The notes under the pieces are model-generated. The model was not told the DNA's origin and ran no database searches. It was given only the letters and a program-made list of their open reading frames with translations. Below, in pieces: positions 1 through 8,470 of a DNA stretch of 64,000 nucleotides; position 1 is the stretch's first letter, and each line of letters starts with the position of its first letter. This stretch comes from Desulforamulus reducens MI-1 (lineage in GTDB: Bacteria > Bacillota > Desulfotomaculia > Desulfotomaculales > Desulfotomaculaceae), in assembly GCF_000016165.1 (NCBI RefSeq), contig NC_009253.1, positions 3,421,484 through 3,485,483 of the forward strand. Direction: 5' to 3'. The position numbers and the translations under genes are program-made.

Positions 1-401
1 TTCTGGTGTGCAGTTGCCAGATCCTTCTTTGCTAAAAGAACGTTGTAATAGGCTTCTTTGACATCAATTACTAGTTGTCTTTTTTGATTATCCAGCAATT
101 TTTCAGTGGAACGGTAGCCTAAATCAGTTTCAAAATATACTTTGTGAATTTCTCTATCCTGTTGTTCTGGTATGTTATACCCAGACATTATCCCATTCAT
201 GGACCATTTTATATTATCACGGGTTATATCCAACTTTTCCATGTCTAATTCGGTATTTTTTATTTGTGTGTTATAAATAAAAGCCTTTTGGGTAGCCTGT
301 TGCAACGTTAGTTTGTCTACTGTTTGTTGCGCATAGGAAGGCATAGCTTGGAGCATAATTGATATCATGCTAACCATAAGAATAAATATTTTTTTTCGCA
401 C
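1..401 (-). CDS. TolC-like outer-membrane efflux family protein, N-terminal part (truncated by window edge)
   Basis: This reading frame runs off the left edge, so only about 133 N-terminal residues are visible. The start is a GTG preceded by a purine-rich AAAGGGGG. A hydrophobic signal peptide (about residues 4-24, ending SYA-QQ) is followed by LTLQQATQKAF..NTQIKNTELDMEK and later VIDVKEAYYNVLLAKKDLA. These are the heptad-like helical repeats of the OEP/TolC family (PF02321). The family exports substrates through a periplasm-spanning channel in diderm bacteria. In a presumed monoderm the protein is probably a secreted or wall-associated coiled-coil protein, but its role is unknown. It lies downstream of the S-layer-like gene, separated by a terminator. 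The family call is fairly sure, the function is not. Confidence 0.7.
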   Translation of the reverse strand, partial: MRKKIFILMVSMISIMLQAMPSYAQQTVDKLTLQQATQKAFIYNTQIKNTELDMEKLDITRDNIKWSMNGIMSGYNIPEQQDREIHKVYFETDLGYRSTEKLLDNQKRQLVIDVKEAYYNVLLAKKDLATAHQ

Positions 402-430
402 GACAAAGCCCCCTTTGGCTATAGTTAGAT

Positions 431-458
431 AAAGCCCGAGCCTTTTGGCTCGGGCTTT
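431..458 (-). terminator. Intrinsic terminator after the S-layer-like gene
   Basis: A perfect 12-bp stem (AAAGCCCGAGCC) with a four-base loop lies 28 bases beyond the stop of the S-layer-like gene. In the minus direction the tail is short (TTTATCT). It also separates that gene from the TolC-like gene. Confidence 0.8.
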
Positions 459-485
459 TGATTCATTAGCTAGTTATTCTATTGA

Positions 486-2732
486 TTAGTAGGAGATAAC
501 AACTTGACCGTTAGCAAACCCTACCATTGCGCCAAAGCCTTCAGCAACATAACGAGCGGGTAACATGGTGCGGCCATTAACAATTTCAGGAGCTACATCC
601 ATGGTTACAGTAGTGTCGTTGTTCATCAGAGTTTTGCTACCGATGGTCAACTTAACTACATCGTTACCTTTGGTCAGAGTTACAACACCGTTTTCATAGG
701 CAATGTCTTGTTCGCTCACACCCAGAGCCAGTGCTAAATATTTAACAGGTACATAGGTGCGTCCTTCTTTAATATAAGGGGCAGCATCCATAACCTTGGT
801 TACACCGCCAGCAGTGTAAATGGAAGATCCAATGTTGAAGAGAACAGTGCCCGCTTCAGGAGCAGGAGTTACAACTTTAGCTGCAACGGTCTTAGCAACG
901 GTGGTGGTGTCAAATTCACCACTGTCAAGGGAATTGTCGGCGCCATCTTTCTCTTCTGCACCTTCTAACCAACCTTTTTGAGCTTTATCGTTTTGTACGA
1001 TAGCGCTACCTTTAACCTTAGCTTCGATGATACCTTCAGGAATGGTGCGGTCTAAATCTACGGTAATACCGGAAATCTTAATTTTGGAAGCCTTGCTGGA
1101 TTCGCCTTTAATAGGGATAATCAGGCGAGTGTCACCATTTGCAGTATCAATATTGTCTTCATCGATGTCCAGGTTGCCTTCGATAACTTCTACTTTGTAG
1201 TCGTTCCACTTAACTCCATCGGTCAAGTCAACATATAATTCGGTCTTTTTCTTGGTGTAATCGTTGGTCTCGGTAATAGCACCATCTTTCAGTTCGGTGA
1301 TAACGATATCGCCAATGGCTTGCTTCTTAACACCAACTTTAACGTTGCTAGCTTGACCTTCGATTTTAACAGGGTTAACAGCCTTAGCGATAACCAGCTC
1401 GCCTTCGCCGCCAGCTTTACCGATTACTTTCATTTCGATGTCGCCAGCTTTACCAGCTTCAACGGAAAGTTGTAGTTTGAATTTCAGTTTGCCACCACTG
1501 GTGTTGCCTTTAGTGGACTGGCCAATTTCAAGTTCAACTTCATTATCATCGATGTCATCAGCAGCTACGAAGGTGTCCTTAACTTTAAAGTCATCTTGGG
1601 TAAACTTAACGTCGGTCACTTTAACCCAAGAAGGTAACTCAAGGGTGACTTTACGACCTTCGATAAATGTTCCTGCAACAGATTCTTCAATGGTGATTTC
1701 TTCAGTTTCTTCGTCAAAACGACCAGCAAATAATTCTTCTACTTCTTTAACCTTCAGGTCAACTCCGAAATCGGAATACTTAGCAATTACTACATCAGCA
1801 TCAGTAACATTATCACCGGACACGTTAACTTCAACGTCGCCATATTTAGCATCTTTGTCGGGATCAATCACCGGAACAATGGTGATAATACCGCGTTGGT
1901 TGGTGCTGTTGGTAGTAGGCTTGAAGTAAATATTCAGGTTTCTACCATCGATTTGATAACCTTGAACTTTGTTAGCAATATCAGTTGAAGTTAAGCTGTT
2001 AGCAGAAGTAATATCTGCGTTAGCAAAGGATCCGGAGAAAGAAACTTTGAAATCACTGTTTGCTTTCCAGTCAAAGTCGGTAGGTAATTTTACCTTAATT
2101 TTTTGGTAATCAGTACCCATGGAACCTTTGGCAGCTTCTTCAATGGTGATTTCACCAGCTTTAGAAGTAGCATCGCCAATGGTTTCAACGTCTTCTACAG
2201 TGGTAACGGTATCTCCATCAAAGGCTCTGGCAATTGTGAGTTCTTGACTGGTTACAGCAGAATCTTTGCCATCGATCTTGACTTTAATATCTCCGTTTAC
2301 ACTGGAATCAGCTTTGATGTAAGGTGTGATAACAATATCATCAACCTTGTCAGTATCAACATCTATGTTGTTCATGGTAATTTGCAACTTGGAGTCGGAA
2401 AGAAGTTTTACTTCAGGGTCAGCAGTGGTATAAGTTTTTCCGTTGATATCTACGCTGAGTTTGGTGGCACCTTCGTTAACCCACTCAACACCGCTGGGAA
2501 GAGTTAAGGTGAAAACATCACCATATACGAAATCGTTAACATAGTCTTTGTCTTCACGAATAGTGATGTTGCCAATGCCTTGGGCTTCATCATTGTTATC
2601 AATGCTGATTACTTTGCTGACACTGTTCTTGGAATAAGCAAGGGCGGGTGTAGCTGCGGGCAGTACAATGCCACCGACCAGAGCTACAGCTACCAGAGTA
2701 GATACTACTTTTCTGGTTCTTTTCAAGTTCAT
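486..2732 (-). CDS. S-layer-like exported surface protein with C-terminal copper-amine-oxidase-like domain
   Basis: A 748-residue exported protein. Residues 1-32 form a typical signal peptide (basic RTRKV start, hydrophobic core, cleavage after PALA). The long middle section (about 33-630) is acidic, beta-rich and Lys/Asp/Thr-rich, with repeated phrases such as DITI.E and AKA, and has no catalytic motif I recognise. The last 105 residues (AAPYIKEGRTYVPVKYLA and APEIVNGRTMLPARYVAEGFGA) are two halves of a copper-amine-oxidase N-terminal-like domain (PF07833). In Desulfotomaculum relatives this domain is common on secreted proteins and is thought to be a surface module, not an enzyme. A strong TAGGAGGTA precedes ATG by a short spacer. 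Size, composition and a hairpin-rich leader suggest an abundant envelope or S-layer protein; that role is inferred. Confidence 0.75.
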   Translation of the reverse strand: MNLKRTRKVVSTLVAVALVGGIVLPAATPALAYSKNSVSKVISIDNNDEAQGIGNITIREDKDYVNDFVYGDVFTLTLPSGVEWVNEGATKLSVDINGKTYTTADPEVKLLSDSKLQITMNNIDVDTDKVDDIVITPYIKADSSVNGDIKVKIDGKDSAVTSQELTIARAFDGDTVTTVEDVETIGDATSKAGEITIEEAAKGSMGTDYQKIKVKLPTDFDWKANSDFKVSFSGSFANADITSANSLTSTDIANKVQGYQIDGRNLNIYFKPTTNSTNQRGIITIVPVIDPDKDAKYGDVEVNVSGDNVTDADVVIAKYSDFGVDLKVKEVEELFAGRFDEETEEITIEESVAGTFIEGRKVTLELPSWVKVTDVKFTQDDFKVKDTFVAADDIDDNEVELEIGQSTKGNTSGGKLKFKLQLSVEAGKAGDIEMKVIGKAGGEGELVIAKAVNPVKIEGQASNVKVGVKKQAIGDIVITELKDGAITETNDYTKKKTELYVDLTDGVKWNDYKVEVIEGNLDIDEDNIDTANGDTRLIIPIKGESSKASKIKISGITVDLDRTIPEGIIEAKVKGSAIVQNDKAQKGWLEGAEEKDGADNSLDSGEFDTTTVAKTVAAKVVTPAPEAGTVLFNIGSSIYTAGGVTKVMDAAPYIKEGRTYVPVKYLALALGVSEQDIAYENGVVTLTKGNDVVKLTIGSKTLMNNDTTVTMDVAPEIVNGRTMLPARYVAEGFGAMVGFANGQVVISY

Positions 2733-2760
2733 TACCTCCTAATGTTTTGGTTATAATTAT

Positions 2761-2829
2761 TCAGGGTAGGTATATTAAGGTGGGGTACCCTGATTTCCAC
2801 CCAGGAAACAGAGTTAAAAGTTCTCTGTC
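2761..2829 (-). promoter_or_regulatory. Hairpin-rich 5' leader of the S-layer-like gene
   Basis: Two inverted repeats lie between the upstream gene and the S-layer-like start. CAGGGTA pairs with TACCCTG across 2761-2792, and ACAGAG pairs with CTCTGT across about 2809-2829. No clear promoter was found by eye, so the transcription start is unknown. Stable leaders of this type are known for abundant surface-layer mRNAs; that parallel is an inference. Confidence 0.4.
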
Positions 2830-2910
2830 TTTCCCTTTTTTGTTGTTTCATTGGTTTAGACGTGATATGTTTCTGTAAAGTTCCCAAGAAAATATATTTT
2901 TCTCTAAAAA

Positions 2911-4278
2911 TTATTCTGGTTTACAAAGATCATCGGGATAGTACCCGTTTATTTCTGCTTGTGCTTTATCAATTAACCAAGTGCGATTTTCCTCAGGTAT
3001 TTTTTTGGCTTCCTCGCAATTTGGATGATGATACTTGCCTGTTACTCTGTCTCCCAGGAATTTGCCATTGGTAAGACCCGTATCAATATGAAGTTCATGG
3101 TCCTTTTCCACATCAATCTGTACCTGCTGATGATTCTCGCTAATGATACTGTACTTTTTTCCATCTGTCTCAATAATGATGGTACCATTTGTTCCTGTGC
3201 TGTATAGCTTTGCCCCTGCCTCTTGGATTCTCTTAAGGGTTGTTCCCTTGGGGTAACCAAGTACGCTATTGTCGGAGGTTAAAATCGCCACTTCTGGCTT
3301 TGTGAGATTCAGGAGTTCTTTACTGGTGGAGTATATACCGCCGTGGTCGGCTATTTTAAGCACTATATACTTTTGAGCCGGTATATCGGACATCTCAGTT
3401 TGACCGGTTCTATCTGACATGAATAGGAATGACTGATCCCCTACTTTTAATGAAGAAACAATGGTTTTGGATGGTCTGTCGGCATTAATCATTTGGCCAT
3501 AACTACTAAGAATCTCAAAGGTTACTCCACTTAGAGCCAACACTTGTTTGTTGGCTGGCTCGTAAGAAATGTTTCTTTTTGTAAGCTCTTCTTTAAACCT
3601 TTCATAGTAGTTATCGTTGCTGGCAGTGTAAGTATCAATAACTTTTTTTACTTTAAAGGATTGGAATATTGTAGCAAGCCCTTCCATATGTTCCTGTGAC
3701 ACGGTAGATGAAACGACCAAGTCAATTTCTTTTACTCCCTGATTCCTTAAATAAGTAGCTACAGTCCCCCCACCTTTTTTGTCACCTGCATCAATGAGAA
3801 TATTTTTATCATTTAATAATTGAATAAAAATAGCATCGCCAAAACCCACATCAATGAAATGCACTTTAGCCAAGGGCTTTCCAGTTAACTGTATTTTATC
3901 TTCGGCATAGGTTACATTATAATTTAAAGACTCTGCCAAGAACCTTAAGGGAACGTAGGCCTTTCCTTCTATTACTACAGGAGATACCCCGGAGGATACA
4001 ATTTTATTATTTAAATAGGATAAAGCATCACCCATATGGATTCTTAGCTGGGTTTCATTTTTTTCAATATAGGCTATACCAACATCCGCAAGGTAGTTAA
4101 CTTTTGCTCCTAATAGATTCGAGGTATCCCGTAGAGGGATAAGAATATGGCCCTGGTACGTAACCGCCTGTAAGCTGTACTCTTTCCCTTCCACGGTTAC
4201 CTTGGTATCTGCATAGGCCGGCAGTGCAAATAGCATTAGGGTCGCCAGTATAAGAAGCCAAAGTTTTGTTTTCTTCAT
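2911..4278 (-). CDS. Exported copper-amine-oxidase-like domain plus degenerate ComEC-type metallo-beta-lactamase domain protein
   Basis: A 455-residue protein with a signal peptide (1-23, PAYA-DT). The first domain (about 24-132) is copper-amine-oxidase-like (GKAYVPLRFLAESL), as in the neighbouring S-layer-like protein. The second (about 136-375) resembles the ComEC/Rec2 C-terminal metallo-beta-lactamase fold: VHFIDVGFGDAIFIQL, NILIDAGDKKGGG, and LYSTGTNGTIIIETDG. The usual metal-binding THxHxDH segment is replaced by SSTVSQEHMEG, and the later HHG reads ADHGG, so most metal ligands are missing and hydrolase activity is doubtful. The tail (about 405-455: GKYHHPNCEEAKKI...GYYPDDLCKP) resembles the small metal-binding module of Ada-like proteins. 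The function is unknown; it may be a structural surface protein. Confidence 0.7.
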   Translation of the reverse strand: MKKTKLWLLILATLMLFALPAYADTKVTVEGKEYSLQAVTYQGHILIPLRDTSNLLGAKVNYLADVGIAYIEKNETQLRIHMGDALSYLNNKIVSSGVSPVVIEGKAYVPLRFLAESLNYNVTYAEDKIQLTGKPLAKVHFIDVGFGDAIFIQLLNDKNILIDAGDKKGGGTVATYLRNQGVKEIDLVVSSTVSQEHMEGLATIFQSFKVKKVIDTYTASNDNYYERFKEELTKRNISYEPANKQVLALSGVTFEILSSYGQMINADRPSKTIVSSLKVGDQSFLFMSDRTGQTEMSDIPAQKYIVLKIADHGGIYSTSKELLNLTKPEVAILTSDNSVLGYPKGTTLKRIQEAGAKLYSTGTNGTIIIETDGKKYSIISENHQQVQIDVEKDHELHIDTGLTNGKFLGDRVTGKYHHPNCEEAKKIPEENRTWLIDKAQAEINGYYPDDLCKPE

Positions 4279-4312
4279 TCGGAACCCTCCTCTTATGATA
4301 ATTTAAATATAA

Positions 4313-4332
4313 GGCTAGCTTTTCAGCTAGCC
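4313..4332 (-). terminator. Hairpin at the 3' end of mbl
   Basis: An 8-bp perfect stem (GGCTAGCT/AGCTAGCC) with a GAAA loop on the transcribed strand, followed by TTATATTT. It overlaps the mbl stop codon. Confidence 0.65.
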
Positions 4333-5361
4333 CACAACCTTCCTAAACAACTTACTACTCTTCGGCTTCGGCAAAATATTCATCATGGCCAGAGCCTTGC
4401 CTGTTCCATGGGCTACGCAGGAAATAGCGTCCTCGGCTATGTAAACCCCCAGGCCAGTTTCTTCCGATATAAGAGTATCCAGACCATGCAACAGAGCCCC
4501 GCCGCCGGTCATAACAATGCCTTTGTTAACAATGTCTGCTGCCAGTTCCGGAGGAGTCATTTCCAGAACTTCTTTGACTGCCCCCACCACAGCTTCCAAA
4601 GGTTCGGCAATGGCATTGTAAACTTGGTGACTGCTGACGGTGATGGCCTTGGGAAGGCCGGTAATCAGGTCCCGGCCGCGAATTTGGGTGGTTCTCTCGG
4701 CAGTCTTATCTGGGACGGCGGTGGCCACTTCTACTTTGATTTCTTCCCCGGTGCGTTCGCCAATCATCAGACTGAATTCTTTTCTAATATAGCGTACGAT
4801 GGCTTCGTCAAATTTATCACCGCCAACACGGATGGAACGGCTGCAAACAATACCACCCAGGGATAGTACTGCTACGTCGGAAGTACCACCGCCGATATCT
4901 ACGATCATGGAGCCATTGGGTTCTGCGATATCGATACCGGCCCCCAGGGCAGCGGCCAGGGGTTCTTCAATGAGGTGGGCAGAACTGGCCCCGGCGGAAA
5001 TGGCTGCTTGTCGTACGGCCCTTTCTTCTACGCCAGTAACACCCGAAGGGATACAAACCATCACCCGAGGCCGGAAAAACCATTTCTTTCCATTGGCTTT
5101 ATTAATGAAGTAACGAAGCATTTTTTCGGTCACTTCGTAGTCGGCAATAACACCTTCCCGGAGGGGACGTGTGGCCACGATGTTGCCTGGCGTACGACCC
5201 AGCATTCTGCGGGCCTCTTCGCCCACTGCAATTATGGTGCCGGTGTCTTTATTGATGGCAACCACAGAGGGCTCCCGGAGTACGATTCCTTTTCCTTTAA
5301 CGTAGACCAGGACGCTGGCAGTTCCCAAGTCTATTCCGATATCGGTGTTGAGACCAAACAT
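4327..5361 (-). CDS. mbl: Rod-shape-determining actin homolog Mbl/MreB
   Basis: A 344-residue protein of normal MreB-family length. Phosphate 1 (DIGIDLGTASVLVYVKG), phosphate 2 (MIVDIGGGTSDVAVLSLGG) and the adenosine motif (IVMTGGGALLHGLD) are intact. MreB/Mbl polymerises into membrane-bound filaments that guide lateral wall synthesis. The position directly downstream of spoIIID matches the B. subtilis spoIIID-mbl pair, so Mbl is preferred over other paralogs. The start ATG follows TAGGAGGAAGT with good spacing. A hairpin overlaps the stop. Confidence 0.93.
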   Translation of the reverse strand: MFGLNTDIGIDLGTASVLVYVKGKGIVLREPSVVAINKDTGTIIAVGEEARRMLGRTPGNIVATRPLREGVIADYEVTEKMLRYFINKANGKKWFFRPRVMVCIPSGVTGVEERAVRQAAISAGASSAHLIEEPLAAALGAGIDIAEPNGSMIVDIGGGTSDVAVLSLGGIVCSRSIRVGGDKFDEAIVRYIRKEFSLMIGERTGEEIKVEVATAVPDKTAERTTQIRGRDLITGLPKAITVSSHQVYNAIAEPLEAVVGAVKEVLEMTPPELAADIVNKGIVMTGGGALLHGLDTLISEETGLGVYIAEDAISCVAHGTGKALAMMNILPKPKSSKLFRKVVG

Positions 5362-5672
5362 AGTTTTTACTTCCTCCTAGCTTGTAGTTCGTATTCGGTA
5401 AGATTGGTATTCTGAGCATTTGTTAGCTTCCTGCTGGCTCTGGGCCTTGGGCCATTGGCTTTTTTGCATGTCAATCTTAGGGTTCTGGTTTTTAAAAATT
5501 CATGGCTTGACCCATAAGTAGTGCCCGTAAGTAAGGCTTGTCCACCATCCCAAGGGGAGTTGTACAACGGGTATGCAAAGAAAAACAGGAATGGCAGATT
5601 ATCCTAAAAAACAAGGATTCTCTATTTCCTGCATAAATTCCTTTTTATCTTTAAAATTTCTCTTTTAATTGA
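5362..5672. other. Intergenic region mbl/spoIIID with a partial composite repeat
   Basis: This 311-base gap holds no convincing gene; a 66-codon frame inside it is low-complexity and lacks homology. About 5439-5480 carries part of the dispersed composite repeat (GGGCCTTGGGCCATTGGC followed by TTTTTTGCATGTC). I could not place a promoter for mbl. Confidence 0.5.
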
Positions 5673-5924
5673 CTAGCTTATTTCTTTATATTTCTTGCGG
5701 GTAGCTTCTCCTCCCCTGAGGTGTCTTTCGGCCTTATTTTCATCCAGTATGGTTTTCACTTCCAGTGCCAATTGTTTATTCAGGGACGGGAGTCGTTCAG
5801 TCATGTCTTTGTGGACTGTGCTTTTGCTAACTTGAAAAACCTGGGCAGCTTTCCGCACTGTCGCCCTGGTTTCTAAGATATACGCACATATGTCCAGCAC
5901 CCGCTTTTGGATGTAGTCCTGCAT
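5673..5924 (-). CDS. spoIIID: Sporulation transcription factor SpoIIID
   Basis: An 83-residue DNA-binding protein, the usual SpoIIID length. The helix-turn-helix (about 23-43, TVRKAAQVFQVSKSTVHKDMT) and the basic C-terminal tail (RHLRGGEATRKKYKE) match the family closely. SpoIIID acts in the mother cell, repressing and activating parts of the sigma-E regulon and priming sigma-K expression. The ATG follows TAGGAGGTAGGAAA. Placement between spoIIQ/spoIID and mbl matches the Bacillus arrangement. Confidence 0.95.
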   Translation of the reverse strand: MQDYIQKRVLDICAYILETRATVRKAAQVFQVSKSTVHKDMTERLPSLNKQLALEVKTILDENKAERHLRGGEATRKKYKEIS

Positions 5925-6073
5925 TTTCCTACCTCCTATTTGAGAAGTGAGACGTGAGAGGTTAGAAGTGTGAGAATGGATGTCTATATTCTCTGGTAAG
6001 TTAATTCACTCCGAGCTACTTTTTTACTTAAATATATGCGGGGGGTTAGGAGAAATGTCACAAAATAAAAAGA

Positions 6074-6096
6074 AAATGGCCTATAATAGGCCATTT
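6074..6096 (-). terminator. Intrinsic terminator after the spoIIQ-like gene
   Basis: A 10-bp stem (AAATGGCCTA/TAGGCCATTT) with a three-base loop, followed in the minus direction by TCTTTTTATTTT. Confidence 0.88.
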
Positions 6097-6120
6097 GGAA
6101 AAGCTATGAGAAGATAATAT

Positions 6121-6861
6121 TTATTTCCAGTAAATATTGGGGTCTACGGGTTTTCCGTTCTTGGTAATTTTAAAGTACAAATGGTTCTCTAAAACGCCGT
6201 TGGTTCTGCTGTGTTCACCCAGGGTACCTAGGGTTTGGTTTTTCTCAATTTTTTGTCCTGCCTTAACCTGAACCTGACCCAGTCCACCATAGGTCGCTTG
6301 CCAACCGTTACCGTGGTTAATGCTTACAACCATGGTGCCCTTATCTCCTGAGGAAACTAAAGAAACTGTGCCGGCCAGGGCTGCCTTAACTTCGGTTCCC
6401 GGTTCTGCGGCCAGGGCAACCCCTGTGCTGTAACGGTAGTCCTTAAAGACTTCGGAAAAGGTCATGCCCACTCCGGTTAAAACATGACCCATAACTGGTT
6501 TCACCATTTCTTCCGGGTTAACTGCGGCTGGAACTGTGATCTCCTGGGTTTCTTTTTGCACAGGGTCCTTTTCTTCTTTTGCCTTAGCTAGCTGGCAGGT
6601 TGCCGGTGCCTGTTGACTATGCTTTTGCATTACCTGGTTGCTTTTTGGGTTAGTTACGGTATCCTTTAGTATCTGCCCGCTGTGCCAACTGTAGAGTCCA
6701 TAGGCAGACAAAAGTGCCGCGACCACTACAAGGGCCACCAGGGCTGTGGAATTAAACTTACTGTTTCCTTTGAGTAACCATTTTCTAAGCCATTCCCGGT
6801 ATTTCTTTATTAGGTCTTGATTACGTAGTTGGTTGCGGAGCGAATTTTCAAAGGGCCACAT
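6121..6861 (-). CDS. spoIIQ: SpoIIQ-like membrane protein with a degenerate M23 (LytM) domain
   Basis: A 246-residue protein with a basic cytoplasmic N-terminus, one transmembrane segment (about 39-59, STALVALVVVAALLSAYGLY), a linker rich in Lys/Gln/Glu, and a LytM domain (about 140-246). The zinc-site signatures are degenerate: the usual HxGxD reads YSTGVALA, and the C-terminal HxH reads HLYF, so an active peptidase is unlikely. SpoIIQ spans the forespore membrane and pairs with mother-cell SpoIIIAH to form the engulfment channel; Bacillus SpoIIQ is also catalytically dead. Position between spoIIID and spoIID supports the call. The likely sigma-F promoter was not identified. Confidence 0.8.
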   Translation of the reverse strand: MWPFENSLRNQLRNQDLIKKYREWLRKWLLKGNSKFNSTALVALVVVAALLSAYGLYSWHSGQILKDTVTNPKSNQVMQKHSQQAPATCQLAKAKEEKDPVQKETQEITVPAAVNPEEMVKPVMGHVLTGVGMTFSEVFKDYRYSTGVALAAEPGTEVKAALAGTVSLVSSGDKGTMVVSINHGNGWQATYGGLGQVQVKAGQKIEKNQTLGTLGEHSRTNGVLENHLYFKITKNGKPVDPNIYWK

Positions 6862-6935
6862 TAGTTTGGATCAGCCTCCTGATAATACTAGTTGATTATA
6901 GTATTGCCAGGAAGGGAGGAGAGTATACTAGGGGA

Positions 6936-7101
6936 TTAGCCGTCAGCCATCAGCTTTTTTGCATGTTGTTTTTTGGGGTTGGGGCCGTGGGCCGTGAGCT
7001 TTGGGCCTACTTCTTTTTCAGCGGGAGTCAGACCCCGATGAGTGTCTGGCTTTGGGCCTGTAACCTTTCCAACTTTTAGCCTTTCCAACTTTTAGCTAAT
7101 A
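6936..7101. repeat. Composite intergenic repeat copy (spoIIQ/spoID gap)
   Basis: The gap between spoIIQ-like and spoIID is filled with modules seen elsewhere in the window: AGCCGTCAGCCATCAGC, then TTTTTTGCATGT and a GGGGTTGG stretch, then GGCCGTGGGCCGTGAGC, then a GTCAGACCCCGATGAGTGTC module at 7021-7054, and finally CTTTCCAACTTTTAGC repeated twice. No gene is apparent. Confidence 0.7.
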
Positions 7102-7102
7102 G

Positions 7103-8065
7103 CTATTTCAAACTTTTTATTTTTACTCCGGTATAGTAATGTTTCAGTATTTGTTCGTAGGTTTTGCCTTGCTGGGCCATCCCTTTGGCGCCATATTGGC
7201 AGAGACCCACGCCATGTCCGTAACCTCTGGTGGTAAAGGTGATTTTATCTCCAGTAGCTTGCCAAGATATGCGTGTTGAGCGAAGGTTTAGAATTTCCCG
7301 CAACATGGTGGCCGAGTATTCTTTATTGCCTATCCTTATTTCCTTGGGACGGCCAGTGGCGGTTTCCTTGGTAATCTGAATGGCTTTGTTCTTTAGGGTT
7401 GAAACCGGGACAGCCGAAAGGTTGGTTTTTAACTTTTGATCTAGTTCTGACAGTGTAAAGGCCACTTGTCTTTCCGGTTGTGGATCTGCACAATAAGGGC
7501 AGGCGACCCCTTTGAGGTAAGGGGCAGCGGTCACCCATACCTCCTCGGCGTTTTCAGTTCCACCGCCACAGGAGGCATGGAAGGCTGGGAATATTAATTG
7601 GGAGTTGTAATAGATGACCTGTCCGCTGGTGCTGTCCACAGCCCATTTAATTTTGTAGTAATACTCTAGATATTTTAACTTGCCCCACCGTTTTTCCATC
7701 TCTGCTTTGGATATCCAAGCCTGGCCTTCCCGTGGATCACTGGAGACGTCTGCTCCGGGGTGGCGTGCATTTTGAACTCCTCCTGGAGTCATGCGCTGCA
7801 TAATATAGGTACGGGCTGCCACTGCTTGTGCTTTAAGGGCTTCCACCGGAAAGGCTGCCGGCATTTCCGCCGCCACCACTCCTACCACATATTCCTCCAG
7901 GGGGAGGGTCTGAATTTTTTGGGTAAGATGGTTATACATTTTTACTGTTGTGCCCTCAGATTTTATATGGGGAGGGTTTACCAGTTGGTAAAGTTTTAGG
8001 GTAACGGAGGGAAAGGCAACCATAAGAATCAGGAGTCCGAAGAGAGCCAGCATGAGTTTTCGCAC
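7103..8065 (-). CDS. spoIID: Stage II sporulation protein D (SpoIID)
   Basis: A 320-residue protein with one N-terminal membrane segment (about 4-22) and the SpoIID/LytB domain. Family motifs are clear: LPLEEYVVGVVAAEMPAAFP, EALKAQAVAARTY, FHASCGGGTENAEEVW and GYGHGVGLCQYGAKGMA. SpoIID is a lytic transglycosylase that works with SpoIIP and SpoIIM to degrade septal peptidoglycan during engulfment. The start is GTG (VRKLM...), with a weak ribosome site (GGACGGTGCTCC). It lies between murA and the spoIIQ-like gene, as in B. subtilis, and was probably transcribed with neither, given the repeat-filled gaps. Confidence 0.93.
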   Translation of the reverse strand: MRKLMLALFGLLILMVAFPSVTLKLYQLVNPPHIKSEGTTVKMYNHLTQKIQTLPLEEYVVGVVAAEMPAAFPVEALKAQAVAARTYIMQRMTPGGVQNARHPGADVSSDPREGQAWISKAEMEKRWGKLKYLEYYYKIKWAVDSTSGQVIYYNSQLIFPAFHASCGGGTENAEEVWVTAAPYLKGVACPYCADPQPERQVAFTLSELDQKLKTNLSAVPVSTLKNKAIQITKETATGRPKEIRIGNKEYSATMLREILNLRSTRISWQATGDKITFTTRGYGHGVGLCQYGAKGMAQQGKTYEQILKHYYTGVKIKSLK

Positions 8066-8088
8066 TTTTGGAGCACCGTCCTTTGTAT

Positions 8089-8300
8089 AGCTGTGGGCTG
8101 TGAGCCGTGAGCTTTTCTAGCTTCGACGGGAGTCAGACCCCGATGAGTGTCTGGCTTTGTGAGAGGGGTCAGACCCCTTAGGTTCAGTCGTCAGCCTTCA
8201 GCTTTTTTCTTTTGGGTATTGCTTTGGGGCGGGCCATGAGCCATGGGCCGTGGGTTGTGAGCTTTTTTGAATGTGTGTTCTTTGGGTCGGATTTTTGCGG
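8089..8300. repeat. Composite intergenic repeat, left arm
   Basis: Upstream of spoIID. It contains GTGGGCTGTGAGCCGTGAGC, a full copy of the roughly 58-base module (8125-8182, beginning GACGGGAGTCAGACCCCG and ending AGACCCCTTAGG), CGTCAGCCTTCAGC, and then GGGCCATGAGCCATGGGCCG with an AGCTTTTTTGAATGTG piece. Parts of it are inverted at 8471-8556. The roughly 170-base segment between the arms is AT-rich and gene-free. Confidence 0.7.
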
Positions 8301-8433
8301 GTTACTTAAAAATAAACCTTATTTCTATAGATATGAAACTAGATGGTAAAATATACCATTTAGTTATCTTTATTATTGATTTTTATTTAAAGCCTATGTC
8401 GGGGTTAAAACAAGTTTTCAGATAGGTTTGTTT

Positions 8434-8458
8434 GGTCATGGTGCCAGGCACCATGACC
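8434..8458. repeat. 25-base palindrome built on GGTGCCAGGCACC
   Basis: GGTCATGGTGCC and GGCACCATGACC are perfect inverted arms around a single A. The core GGTGCCAGGCAC recurs at 9851-9863 and, inverted, at 9913-9923. It is followed at once by AGACCCCTTAGG, the end of the 58-base module. Confidence 0.75.
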
Positions 8459-8470
8459 AGACCCCTTAGG

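Noticed and set aside
5367-5567. 66-codon frame between mbl and spoIIID
   Set aside because: Low-complexity, covers repeat sequence, and has no ribosome site.
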